From NCBI RefSeq assembly GCF_019428685.1, contig NZ_CP080096.1, positions 3,162,001 to 3,226,000 on the forward strand: a stretch of DNA of 64,000 nucleotides, in the 5' to 3' direction. This document shows, piece by piece, positions 53,433 through 61,357 of this stretch; position 1 is the first letter of the stretch, and each line of letters opens with the position of its first letter. The notes beneath the pieces are model-generated. The model saw only the letters and a program-made list of their open reading frames with translations. It ran no database searches and was not told where the DNA came from. The translations under genes were made by a program, and so were the position numbers. The stretch comes from Paraburkholderia edwinii. GTDB taxonomy: Bacteria > Pseudomonadota > Gammaproteobacteria > Burkholderiales > Burkholderiaceae.

Positions 53433-53504
53433 TTCATTTCCACCATTCACACTATAGGCACGCGCGGCAAACCCACCGGTTGGCCGCGTCACGCGCAGCG
53501 TGAT

Positions 53505-54677
53505 TTAGAACTTGTGGCGCAGACCGAGGTTGACCATCGTCTGCGACGACGTACCTGCGTAGCCGTACGAACCGATCGACGCTTGCGCCGCAACCGGAGC
53601 GCCGCCGCCGTTCGGATCAGCCGTCTCGCCGCTCGCGTGCTGGTAAGCCGCGGTCATGTACACGTCGGTGCGCTTCGACAGCGAGTAGTCCGCGCCGAGC
53701 GACACCTGGTGATACGTCGCCGACGTATCGCCGCTCGACTTCGTGTAGCTATAGCCGACGCCAAGCAGCATGGCCGGCGTTGCCTGCCAGTTGAAGAAGC
53801 CCTGGCCCGTGTTGTACTTCTCGTTCTCGGCGAACAACGACGCATTGTCGCGGCGATATTGCGCGTTGCTGTAGCCCGCGCCGACCGTGAACGGCCCGAT
53901 CACATACTGGCCCGCAACGCGTGCGATCGCGAGCGAATGAGCCGACGAGTAGCCGAGGTTGATCGGACCGTCGAACGTGCCGTCCGACGTGCTCGTGAAG
54001 CTGTTGGCGCGCGGCACGGCCGTTGCTTCGCTGTTTGCCGCATAGAAGTAACCGGCTGCCAGCGACAGCGGGCCCGTGTTGTAAGCCGCTGCCACCGAGT
54101 ACGATTGCTGCGCGCCGGTCGAGCCCGCCGTGCCGCCGAATGCGTACATCGTTTCAAACTGGAAGCCCGACCACACCGGCGACGCGTACTTGACCGCATT
54201 GCTCACGCGGAAGCTGTTGTCGTAGTTATCGACGTCGCCCGCCGTTGCGAACGCGCTGCCGAAGTAGTTGTCCGCGGTAATGCCTTGCACCAGGTCGATC
54301 AGCGGATCGTACTGGCGGCCGAGCGTCACGGCGCCGTACTGCGTGCTCGTCAAACCGACGTAAGCCTGACGGCCGAACAGACGGCCCCCCTGGCCGAGCT
54401 GGCCCGTCGACGGATTGAAGCCGTTTTCCAACTGGAAGATCGCTGCGAGACCGCCGCCGAGATCTTCGTTGCCCTTGACGCCCCAACGCGTGCCGGACAG
54501 GTTGCCGAAACTGGAGTTGCCGAGCGCCCACAGGCTCTGGCCGCCCTGAGCATGGTTCACATAAGTAATCGACGTATCGATCGTGCCGTATAGGGTGACG
54601 CTCGTTTGCGCGTGCGCGGCCCCGGCGACGCCCAGCATCGCCAGCGAAATGACCGAGAGGGAGGTCGTGCGTTTCAT
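53505..54677 (-). CDS. Gram-negative trimeric porin (Burkholderia OpcP/Omp38-like)
   Basis: A 390-residue outer-membrane porin. The signal peptide is residues 1-23 (MKRTTSLSVISLAMLGVAG then AAHA). The mature start is QTSVTLYGTIDTSITYVNH, a close match to the Burkholderia porin consensus. Repeating strands GRQAYVGLTS and TLGRQYDPLIDL lead to the terminal Phe (NLGLRHKF). It is more canonical and longer than the porin at 447. AAGGAG precedes ATG 54677. It has its own promoter candidate, a 520-base upstream region and a strong terminator, all signs of a major, regulated porin. Confidence 0.95.
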   Translation of the reverse strand: MKRTTSLSVISLAMLGVAGAAHAQTSVTLYGTIDTSITYVNHAQGGQSLWALGNSSFGNLSGTRWGVKGNEDLGGGLAAIFQLENGFNPSTGQLGQGGRLFGRQAYVGLTSTQYGAVTLGRQYDPLIDLVQGITADNYFGSAFATAGDVDNYDNSFRVSNAVKYASPVWSGFQFETMYAFGGTAGSTGAQQSYSVAAAYNTGPLSLAAGYFYAANSEATAVPRANSFTSTSDGTFDGPINLGYSSAHSLAIARVAGQYVIGPFTVGAGYSNAQYRRDNASLFAENEKYNTGQGFFNWQATPAMLLGVGYSYTKSSGDTSATYHQVSLGADYSLSKRTDVYMTAAYQHASGETADPNGGGAPVAAQASIGSYGYAGTSSQTMVNLGLRHKF

Positions 54678-54717
54678 TATTTCTCCTTGCGCTTGTAGTT
54701 AAGTGGACGCGAAGCGC

Positions 54718-54746
54718 AGACTACCCGTGCAAAGAATTAATGTAAA
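54718..54746 (-). promoter_or_regulatory. candidate sigma-70 promoter of the second porin
   Basis: On the minus strand TTTACA (54746-54741) is separated by 17 bases from TAGTCT (54723-54718). The -35 matches 5 of 6 bases and the -10 only 3 of 6. It would give a leader of roughly 35 bases containing the ribosome site. Confidence 0.4.
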
Positions 54747-54851
54747 AAATGGCAAAAAGACACGTCTCGGATGTGCGACACGTGCAATTCGCGCACTATT
54801 TCTTTATCGTCAATATAGACACACGAAAACAGAAACAATAGAGGTCTTTTC

Positions 54852-54865
54852 CACGAATGTTCGTG
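54852..54865. promoter_or_regulatory. perfect palindrome upstream of the second porin
   Basis: CACGAATGTTCGTG: six-base arms around TG, about 175 bases before the porin start in the AT-rich upstream region. A possible regulator site; no known consensus is recognised. Confidence 0.35.
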
Positions 54866-54959
54866 TCGTTTTAGCCGAAAACGGACATCCACCCAATCCT
54901 CACCAAGCTTCATCGAGGATAATTGCGAAAAATAGAATAGGTAATTTCGCGAGACGAAT

Positions 54960-55056
54960 AGTCGCGGAGATTTGGACCAGCTAGAGTGCACTCGCTTCAC
55001 AATATCCGTAGACAGCGGATATCCACGCATTTGCGCGGCTTTGGCCGCGCTTTTTT
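54960..55056 (+). ncRNA. candidate small RNA with orphan terminator
   Basis: A hairpin of ATATCCG (55002-55008) with CGGATAT (55016-55022) is followed 10 bases later by a classical intrinsic terminator on the plus strand (55033-55056). No plus-strand protein gene lies upstream: the nearest features are the minus-strand porin and its promoter. This architecture suggests a short untranslated transcript. The 5' end is a guess, and no convincing promoter was found. Confidence 0.35.
55033..55056 (+). terminator. intrinsic terminator without an assigned gene
   Basis: GCGCGGC (55033-55039) pairs perfectly with GCCGCGC (55044-55050) around TTTG, followed by six T residues. It works only on the plus strand. 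The stretch 55070-55150 beyond it holds further small AAAGGC/GCCTTT inverted repeats. Confidence 0.85.
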
Positions 55057-55199
55057 CTTTTGCGAAGCTTTTTTGCAAACGCGCGACAAGGCCTTTGAAA
55101 GGCTGACAGAATCGTTTCGAAATGCCCTTCAAAAGGCCTTTAAAGCGCGTTTAAAGCAGCCGGGCGCTCAGTTGCCCTTCAGCCGCTCTTCAGCTGCCG

Positions 55200-56762
55200 T
55201 CACTTCCCGCCGAGCAGCACATTGACGTTCTTCAGCTTCGTGAACTCGAGCAGTTCATCCTTCGACTCTTCGCGGCCCTGCCCCGACTGCTTGTAGCCGC
55301 CGAATGGCGCACCGAGAATGTGCGTCGACGTATCGTTGATCCATACGTAGCCTGATTCGATCGCCGCCGCCACGCGGTGCGCGGTATCGAGGTTCTGCGT
55401 CCACACCGAGCCAGTCAGGCCGACCTCAAGACCGTTGACCGCCGTGAGCATCTCCGTTTCGTCGCGCCAGCGAAACACCGATAGCACCGGCCCGAAGATT
55501 TCATCGCGCGCAATCGCCATATCGGGTTGCACATCGACAAAGACGGTCGGCTCGATAAAAAAGCCGTCCGCGAGCGCCGGGTCGGCAGGATGCCGGCCGC
55601 CGAGCGCGAGCGTCGCTTTCTGCTCATGCGCCTTTTCGATGTAATGGAGCGTGCGCTCATACTGCGTGCGGTTGATCAGCGCGCCCATCGTGGTGCGCAT
55701 GTCGGTCGCGATACCGGGGCGATAGAGCGACGGCAACTGCTTCACGAGCGCATCGACAAAACGGTCGTGAATCGAATCGTGAATGAAGAGTCGGCTCGTC
55801 GAACCGCACGACTGGCCGCACCACGCAAAATTCATCCCTTTGATCGCGCCCGCCACGGCTTTTTCGACATGCGCGTCCGGGTAGACGATCATCGCGTTCT
55901 TGCCGCCGAGCTCGAGCACGGTGTGCTTCATCGTATCGGCCGCGGCGCGCAGCACGGCCTTGCCGGCCTGCACGCTGCCGATCAGCGCGACCGCATCGAC
56001 GCCGGGGTGGCTTGCGAGCGCGGCGCCCGCATCGCGGCCGCCCACCACGCAATTCAATACGCCCGGCGGAAACACGTCTTCGAGCAGTTCCATCAGGCGA
56101 ATCGTCGACAGCGGCGCCTGCTCGGGCGGCTTCACGATCACGGTATTGCCCGCCGCAAGCGGCGCGGCGATCTTGCCCGCGGCGAACATGAACGGATGGT
56201 TGAACGGAAAAATCCGCGCAACGACGCCGCGCGGCTCGCGCACTGTGTAGTTCAACGACCCGTTCGATGTCGGTATCGTTTCGCCTTTTATCTCGAGCAC
56301 AAGGCCCGCGAAGTATTCGAGCAGTTTCGCGCCGACCTGCGCGTCGAACATCATCGCGTTGACCGGATTGCCGCAATTCGCCGCATCGATCAGCGCGAGT
56401 TCCTGCGCGTGACCGAGCACGCGCGACGCCGCCTCGCGCAAACAGCGCGCCCGCTCGAGCGGCGGTGTGCGCGCCCACGTGTCGCGCGCGGCACGCGCGG
56501 CGGCCACGGCCGCCGAAACTTCTTCAGTACCGCCGCACAACACATCGCGTAGAGGCTTGCCGGTCGACGGGTTCATACAGGCGAGCGTCGCCGCGCCTGT
56601 CGGCGTGTGCCATTGGCCTCCCCAGTAGAGTCCACTCGCCTTCGGCAGGCTCGACGGCACGCGCGACGACAGGTCGTTCTGCGCCGCCTGACTCGCGCTT
56701 TGCATCGGGCTTTGCATCGCGCTTTGATGCGCGCCTTGATTCGATTGAGTTCGATCGTTCAT
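55200..56762 (-). CDS. NAD-dependent aldehyde dehydrogenase (betaine-aldehyde type)
   Basis: A 520-residue ALDH with an N-terminal extension of about 40 residues rich in Gln, Ser and Met (short MQS repeats). FPFNHPFMFAAGKIAAPLA is the cofactor region, the general base is the Glu in VLELGGKN, and the nucleophile is Cys319 in GQSCGSTSR, four residues after another cysteine (Cys315). PFGGYKQSGQGREES is the C-terminal motif. ATG 56762 follows GAGGAC and is preferred to a longer start. It is divergent from the acyl-CoA-dehydrogenase-fold gene at 56933, suggesting a shared catabolic role. Substrate unknown. Confidence 0.92.
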   Translation of the reverse strand: MNDRTQSNQGAHQSAMQSPMQSASQAAQNDLSSRVPSSLPKASGLYWGGQWHTPTGAATLACMNPSTGKPLRDVLCGGTEEVSAAVAAARAARDTWARTPPLERARCLREAASRVLGHAQELALIDAANCGNPVNAMMFDAQVGAKLLEYFAGLVLEIKGETIPTSNGSLNYTVREPRGVVARIFPFNHPFMFAAGKIAAPLAAGNTVIVKPPEQAPLSTIRLMELLEDVFPPGVLNCVVGGRDAGAALASHPGVDAVALIGSVQAGKAVLRAAADTMKHTVLELGGKNAMIVYPDAHVEKAVAGAIKGMNFAWCGQSCGSTSRLFIHDSIHDRFVDALVKQLPSLYRPGIATDMRTTMGALINRTQYERTLHYIEKAHEQKATLALGGRHPADPALADGFFIEPTVFVDVQPDMAIARDEIFGPVLSVFRWRDETEMLTAVNGLEVGLTGSVWTQNLDTAHRVAAAIESGYVWINDTSTHILGAPFGGYKQSGQGREESKDELLEFTKLKNVNVLLGGK

Positions 56763-56932
56763 CGGTGGGTCCTCGTTGCTTCGGCTGGTCTGGAAATAAC
56801 GTAGACGTTTCCATGACTCGCGTATTCCATGGGCAATACAATCGAAAGCACATCGCGCCCGCGAAAAGCGGAATAGCAGATGCGCGGTGAATGTTCTCGT
56901 AGGGGACAGCCACGAGCGGGAAGGAGCATCCG

Positions 56933-58090
56933 ATGAACGACGTAGCGCAACGCATGCTTGCCGAAATCCGGGAACTTTCATCAGACATCGCCTCGCGCGC
57001 CGCGCAGATCGAAGCGGAACGGCGCCTGCCCGCCGATCTCGTGCAAACCATGCGTTCGATCGGCGTGTTCCGCATGTATGTGCCGCGCAGCCACGGCGGC
57101 CTCGAACTCGATATCGAAAGCGCAATGGCGGTAGTCAGCGCGCTCAGCCGTATCGACAGCTCGATCGGATGGCTCGCCGGTATCGGTTCGACCGCGCCGC
57201 TGTTCGCGACGCGCTTGCCGCGCAAAGTATTCGACGAGATGTACCGCCACGGCCCCGACGTGATCATCGCGGGCGCCGTGCAGCCTACGGGTACGCTCGA
57301 GGAAACGGCCGATGGCTGGCGCGGCAACGGACGCTGGGCATTCGCGAGCGGCTGCATGCACGCGGACTGGATGTTCGGTATCGGCGTCGTCACCGCGAAC
57401 GGCAACGCGGCCGGCGGCACGAATGGCGCGGGCGGGCCGCCGGCGATGCGCGGCATGATGCTGCCGGCCGGCGCATGGCGCATCGAAGATACGTGGAGCG
57501 TCGCGGGGCTCGAAGGCACCGGCAGCCACCATATTTCGCTGACGAACGCGCCGGTTCCCGCGAACCATCTGTTCGATCACATCAACGGCGAGTCCTGCGT
57601 GGCGGGCCCGCTTTACCAGGCGGTCGGGGCGCTGCTCGCGCCGATGGGCTCGGCAATGATGGTCGGCATCGCCGAAGGCGCACTCGATGCGATCGTTGCG
57701 CTCGCGAATACGGGCCGCCAGCAGTTTCGCGTCGCGACGGCGATGCGCGATTCGGAAATTTTTCTGCACGACCTCGGACGGATCGAAGCGGACCTGCGCG
57801 CGACGCGCGCCTTGCACGATGCGCAGGTTCGGGTGCTGTGGCAACGCGCGCTCGAAGGCACCTTGAACGACGACGCGCTGTATGCGCAGGCCGCGCAGGC
57901 CGCGGTGTGGATTGCGAGAACGTGCGTGCAGATCGGCGACGCCTGCTTTGCGTTGGGCGGCGGCGCGGCGATTTACGACAGCTCGCCGCTGCAGCGCCGC
58001 TTGCGCGATCTGCACGTCGCCGCGCAGCACGCGGCCGTGCATCCGCGGCATTATGTGTCGGCCGGCAAGTTGCTGTTGAAGCGCGGCTGA
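56933..58090 (+). CDS. acyl-CoA dehydrogenase-fold flavoprotein, possible group D monooxygenase
   Basis: A 385-residue protein with the three-domain acyl-CoA dehydrogenase fold: N-terminal helices (RLPADLVQTMRSIGVFRMYVPRSHGG), a central beta region (DGWRGNGRWAFASGCMHADW) and a C-terminal helical domain of the PF08028 type. The catalytic Glu of true acyl-CoA dehydrogenases is not evident. The WAFASGC segment resembles flavin-dependent hydroxylases such as HsaA or HpaB-like enzymes, which need a separate flavin reductase; none is adjacent. AAGGAGC precedes ATG 56933. Oxidation or hydroxylation of a small aromatic or alicyclic compound is likely, but the substrate is unknown. Confidence 0.85.
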   Translation: MNDVAQRMLAEIRELSSDIASRAAQIEAERRLPADLVQTMRSIGVFRMYVPRSHGGLELDIESAMAVVSALSRIDSSIGWLAGIGSTAPLFATRLPRKVFDEMYRHGPDVIIAGAVQPTGTLEETADGWRGNGRWAFASGCMHADWMFGIGVVTANGNAAGGTNGAGGPPAMRGMMLPAGAWRIEDTWSVAGLEGTGSHHISLTNAPVPANHLFDHINGESCVAGPLYQAVGALLAPMGSAMMVGIAEGALDAIVALANTGRQQFRVATAMRDSEIFLHDLGRIEADLRATRALHDAQVRVLWQRALEGTLNDDALYAQAAQAAVWIARTCVQIGDACFALGGGAAIYDSSPLQRRLRDLHVAAQHAAVHPRHYVSAGKLLLKRG

Positions 58091-58445
58091 GCGATCTCAG
58101 CGATCGTATCGGGTTCCTGAATATCGCCTGGGTTATAGCCTGGCTGATAGCTTGCCTGTAGCCTGAACGATTGATCCACAGCGCCCTGCGCCACCCTATA
58201 CTCTGCCTTGCCGTCAAAACAGCGACGGATGGGTCTGGCAGCCTGATCAGCATCGAAGTCCCGCGCCTGCACAAGCAGCGACCGCGGCAGCCGCTGCACG
58301 TCTGTGTATCAATGGGCGGGCCGTGGCGAGGAGACCTGCGGGTCTACCGGTTCCTTCGATGCTTCCGGTCTGCCAGCCTCGCTACCGTGCCCGCTCGCCT
58401 TCCCTTCAAGGTTGTGGGTTTTCATCGAACGAGGAAGAACGCAAC
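58091..58445. other. 355-base intergenic region
   Basis: It contains loose direct repeats of the type ATAGCCTGG/TAGCCTG near 58134-58165, and otherwise nothing I can assign. The ribosome site for the next gene (GAGGAAGAAC) is at its end. Confidence 0.35.
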
Positions 58446-58904
58446 ATGACCCGCAACACTACGCCAACCGGGCCGCTCGAGCGCGCCGCTCAGCGCGGCG
58501 TCGGACGCTTCGTCGTGAACCCGCGCATCGCGCCCCGGCGCAAGCCGCGCCGCGCAGGGCGGACGCCGACGGGACGCGAAGCCGAGCATTACGCGGAAGC
58601 CGCGCTAGCGGCTCTCGAATACTGCAGCCAGACAGTCGATCAGTTCAGAACGCTCGTCGCCATCGCGGCGACCCTTCTTCGCACACCGCCCACCCGTCAC
58701 GACGCGCGCGTCAGCCGGCAAACGATGTTGCAGTTGCTGCTCGATACCGCCGAGCATTACCAACGCGGAGCCGAAAACGATCGCGCGCTGTTCGAAGTGC
58801 TTGTGCTCGATGCGCGCAACCTCCACGGAACCGATATGGGCGCCGACGAAGCGTTGAAACTGCTGGGCCAGCGGCGCACGCAAGCGGCGCGCTACCAGGT
58901 GTGA
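58446..58904 (+). CDS. hypothetical protein, 152 residues
   Basis: Not recognised. The first 45 residues are strongly basic and Pro/Arg-rich (RRKPRRAGRTPTGREAEH), followed by a helical region with several HYAEAALAALEY- and LLLDTAEHY-type amphipathic stretches and an acidic end. The basic N-terminus might bind nucleic acid. GAGGAAG lies about 10 bases before ATG 58446 and supports this start over an in-frame ATG at 58323. It stands alone in the plus direction. Confidence 0.55.
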   Translation: MTRNTTPTGPLERAAQRGVGRFVVNPRIAPRRKPRRAGRTPTGREAEHYAEAALAALEYCSQTVDQFRTLVAIAATLLRTPPTRHDARVSRQTMLQLLLDTAEHYQRGAENDRALFEVLVLDARNLHGTDMGADEALKLLGQRRTQAARYQV

Positions 58905-59010
58905 GCGAGGTCCGGACCTCTCGCCTCATTGGGTTCCATGCCTGGTCCCCTCCTGGTCCCGACCCGGTCCGATCCTGTTTCAAGCCGCGGTCACCAGTCA
59001 GCGTCCTCGC

Positions 59011-59217
59011 TCAGCCGTCCTCGCTCATTCCCGCGAGACGCGCCTCGCCGGCGTCCCTCGCCGCGGCCGCGGTGCTGAACGAGTCGTCGGAGACCAGTGC
59101 CCGGCGCACGTTTTTCGCATCGAAATCGACCAGCGTGATCACCCAGACGAACCCGCCCGCACGCTCCGCGGTCTGCACGAACGCGCGCAGATTGCCGTTG
59201 CTGCCCTCAGATTTCAT
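59011..59217 (-). CDS. internally initiated small protein, 68 residues (same frame as the DUF2784 fusion)
   Basis: It starts at ATG 59217 with GGGAGG six bases ahead, inside the longer frame. The protein MKSEGSNGNLRAFVQTAERA, then strand-like FVWVITLVDFDAKNVRRALVS and a small acidic tail, looks like a complete compact domain. If the internal ribosome site is used, the cell makes both a membrane-bound and a free form. I do not recognise a family. Confidence 0.5.
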   Translation of the reverse strand: MKSEGSNGNLRAFVQTAERAGGFVWVITLVDFDAKNVRRALVSDDSFSTAAAARDAGEARLAGMSEDG

Positions 59218-59649
59218 GATGACCTCCCGAAAAGCGTTGCCTTGAGAAAACACGTCCGCGGGTGGTGTTTTGCACATCGCGTTCCTGCCCGGTGGCACGA
59301 GCCGCCACGTCAGCGCAACCAGCGCCGCGAACGCGACATACGCAACCGTAAAGACCCACGCGGGTAATTCGTAATACAGCAGGCGGCCCACCCAGCGCTG
59401 CACGAAGCCTTGCGTCGCGCCGGCGTCGTGACGCAGCGTGTCTTCGAGCACGGTCAGCGGGCACGCAATGCCCAGCAGCGCGAGCAACGCGACGACGCCG
59501 ATCGCCGCAAGATGCAGGCCACGGAAAGCACGGCCGCGAACCCAGCGCCAGTCGGACGCCGCGCCGAGCCAGATCGCTAGCAGGCCGCCGACGATAAACA
59601 CCACGAGCGCGGCATGCAGGACGAGTACGGCGTCGGCGAGCCTGTTCAT
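59011..59649 (-). CDS. DUF2784 membrane protein fused in frame to a small C-terminal domain
   Basis: A 212-residue reading frame. Residues about 1-140 are a DUF2784-type protein (MNRLADAVLVLHAALVVFIVGG, then AIGVVALLALLGIACPLTVLED and a later helix), normally a free protein of about 125-140 residues. Here no stop codon follows; the frame continues through a linker into a soluble domain, residues 145-212. That domain has its own ribosome site and ATG (see 59011-59217). This is either a real fusion or a lost stop codon. Function unknown. Confidence 0.72.
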   Translation of the reverse strand: MNRLADAVLVLHAALVVFIVGGLLAIWLGAASDWRWVRGRAFRGLHLAAIGVVALLALLGIACPLTVLEDTLRHDAGATQGFVQRWVGRLLYYELPAWVFTVAYVAFAALVALTWRLVPPGRNAMCKTPPADVFSQGNAFREVIMKSEGSNGNLRAFVQTAERAGGFVWVITLVDFDAKNVRRALVSDDSFSTAAAARDAGEARLAGMSEDG

Positions 59650-59702
59650 CGCGATTGCTCCGCGGGGCGCATGCCGCAGCCGCCGCTCTCCCGCCCCAAC
59701 CG

Positions 59703-60299
59703 TCAGCGCGCCGCCGTCACAACCTGCCCGCTTATGTTTTCCTCGACGCACTTGCGATACGCCTGCGCGACCACTGAAGCGCGCACGGCATCCGTCGCAT
59801 CGCGCCCCATCATTTGCAGCGATTCGGCCACCCATCCCGGACTCACGACATTCACGCGCAGCATGTCGCGCAATTCGAGTGCCGCCGCCCGTGCAAACGC
59901 TTCGACGCCCGCGTTGACGAGACTGATTGCGGCGCCGCCCGGCATCGGGTGTTGCGCGAGCGTGCCGCTCGTCAGGGTAATCGAGCCGCCCGGGTTGATT
60001 TTCTGCGTGCCGCAGCGCACCAGATTCACCTGGCCCATCAATTTGTTCGCGAGACTGAAGTCAAAATCGCTATCCTGTAGCTCGTCGAGCGGCGCGAATT
60101 TTGCTGTCCCGCCCACACAAATGACCGCGTCGAGCGGACCCGCATCGTTATACATCGCGACGATCGAGCCCTGGTCCGACAGGTCGACCTTCAATGCCGG
60201 GCCATTACGGCTCGCGCCGATCACCTCATGCTTCGGAGACATCAGCTGGATGATTTCCTTACCGAGGAGCCCTGTCGCTCCGACGACCAGTATGCGCAT
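59703..60299 (-). CDS. atypical short-chain dehydrogenase
   Basis: A 198-residue Rossmann protein with GATGLLG (7-13). The classical YxxxK is missing: the aligned stretch reads I125-S-L-V-N129 followed by the usual AGVEAF. A Ser109-type residue (SITLTSGTLAQ) remains. This variant subgroup of short SDRs is known in Burkholderia and other proteobacteria and may act by a different mechanism or bind NAD(P) without turnover. ATG 60299 is marked by a strong AGGAGGCGGT. The gene may be co-transcribed with the DUF2784 gene 53 bases downstream. Confidence 0.8.
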   Translation of the reverse strand: MRILVVGATGLLGKEIIQLMSPKHEVIGASRNGPALKVDLSDQGSIVAMYNDAGPLDAVICVGGTAKFAPLDELQDSDFDFSLANKLMGQVNLVRCGTQKINPGGSITLTSGTLAQHPMPGGAAISLVNAGVEAFARAAALELRDMLRVNVVSPGWVAESLQMMGRDATDAVRASVVAQAYRKCVEENISGQVVTAAR

Positions 60300-60405
60300 A
60301 CCGCCTCCTGTACTCACGATGCATCGCGATGGGTGCGGTGAACGCGCAATGGCCGCGCGACGACCGCGCTGTGCTCCCGCTGTGCGCCACGTTGTGGTCC
60401 ATGCT

Positions 60406-60453
60406 GTGACCCGCTCAGTGACCTGCGCCGTGACCTGCTCAGTGACCTGGTTC
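60406..60453. repeat. 12-base tandem repeat, four copies
   Basis: Units GTGACCCGCTCA, GTGACCTGCGCC, GTGACCTGCTCA and GTGACCTGGTTC, head to tail. They lie in the 343-base gap between the divergent SDR and ABC genes, where I see no other structure. Confidence 0.85.
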
Positions 60454-60642
60454 GCGCGCCGCGTTCCGCCGTGTCCGATCGTTCTATCCGGCTTCGATTG
60501 TCATGAAGGAGCCCGATCATTCTGTTCCACTGATTTCCCGCGCGCAATCACTGCGCGCACCACCACCCGACCTGCCTGAGCCGGCAATTCGCCACGTTCA
60601 CGTCATGCACATTCCCTACGCTATCGTCTGAACCGAGACCTC

Positions 60643-61347
60643 ATGCTGACTCTGTCGAATGTCATCAAGCGCTATCCGGGCAATCCGCCGCGCACCGTGT
60701 TGAACGGCGTATCGCTCGAGTTGCGGGAGGGCGAGTGTGTCGCGATCATCGGCGAGTCGGGCAGCGGCAAATCGACGCTGCTTAATCTCGCCGCAGGGCT
60801 CGACAAGCCCGATGGCGGACAGATCGTGTTCGACGGCCAGGATCTCGCCACGCTTAACGACGATCGCGCGACACGGCTACGCCGCGCGCACATGGGTTTC
60901 GTTTTCCAGGCGTTTCATGTGCTGCCGAACCTGACCGCCGCGCAAAACGTCGCGTTGCCGCTGCGGTTGAATGGCGTGCCGGCGGCCGATATCGCTGCGC
61001 GCGCCGCGGCCGCGCTCGCCTCGGTCGGGCTCGCGGATCGCGCGGACACGCTGCCGCGTGAACTGTCGGGCGGCGAACTGCAGCGCATCGCGATCGCGCG
61101 CGCGGTCGTCCATCAGCCGAGTCTCGTGCTCGCCGACGAACCGACCGGCAATCTCGATCACGACACGGCCACGCGCATCCTGCGCTTACTGCTCGATATG
61201 ACGCGCGAGTCGCGCGCCGCGGTGCTGCTCGTCACGCATTCGGCGGCGGCCGCGGCAAGCGCCGATCGCGTGCTGTTGCTGACGCGCGACGGGCTTGCGC
61301 CGCACGCGCCGCCGCTGTATCTGCCACCTGAAGAGCGCACGCTATGA
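60643..61347 (+). CDS. ABC transporter ATPase, LolD/MacB-like
   Basis: A 234-residue single-domain ATPase. It has Walker A GESGSGKST, Q-loop FVFQAFHVLP, signature ELSGGELQRIAIARA, Walker B LVLADEPTGNL and H-loop LVTHS. The spacing and DEPTGNLD match the lipoprotein-export (LolD) and MacB/FtsE group, which works with FtsX-type permeases. Its permease partner begins 10 bases after the stop. The ribosome site before ATG 60643 is weak. Confidence 0.94.
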   Translation: MLTLSNVIKRYPGNPPRTVLNGVSLELREGECVAIIGESGSGKSTLLNLAAGLDKPDGGQIVFDGQDLATLNDDRATRLRRAHMGFVFQAFHVLPNLTAAQNVALPLRLNGVPAADIAARAAAALASVGLADRADTLPRELSGGELQRIAIARAVVHQPSLVLADEPTGNLDHDTATRILRLLLDMTRESRAAVLLVTHSAAAAASADRVLLLTRDGLAPHAPPLYLPPEERTL

Positions 61348-61357
61348 GCCGCGCACG

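Noticed and set aside
54737..55132. Minus-strand open frame of about 130 codons in the AT-rich region upstream of the second porin
   Set aside because: Composition is low-complexity Phe/Lys/Ser, with no ribosome site or family match; the stretch looks regulatory, not coding.
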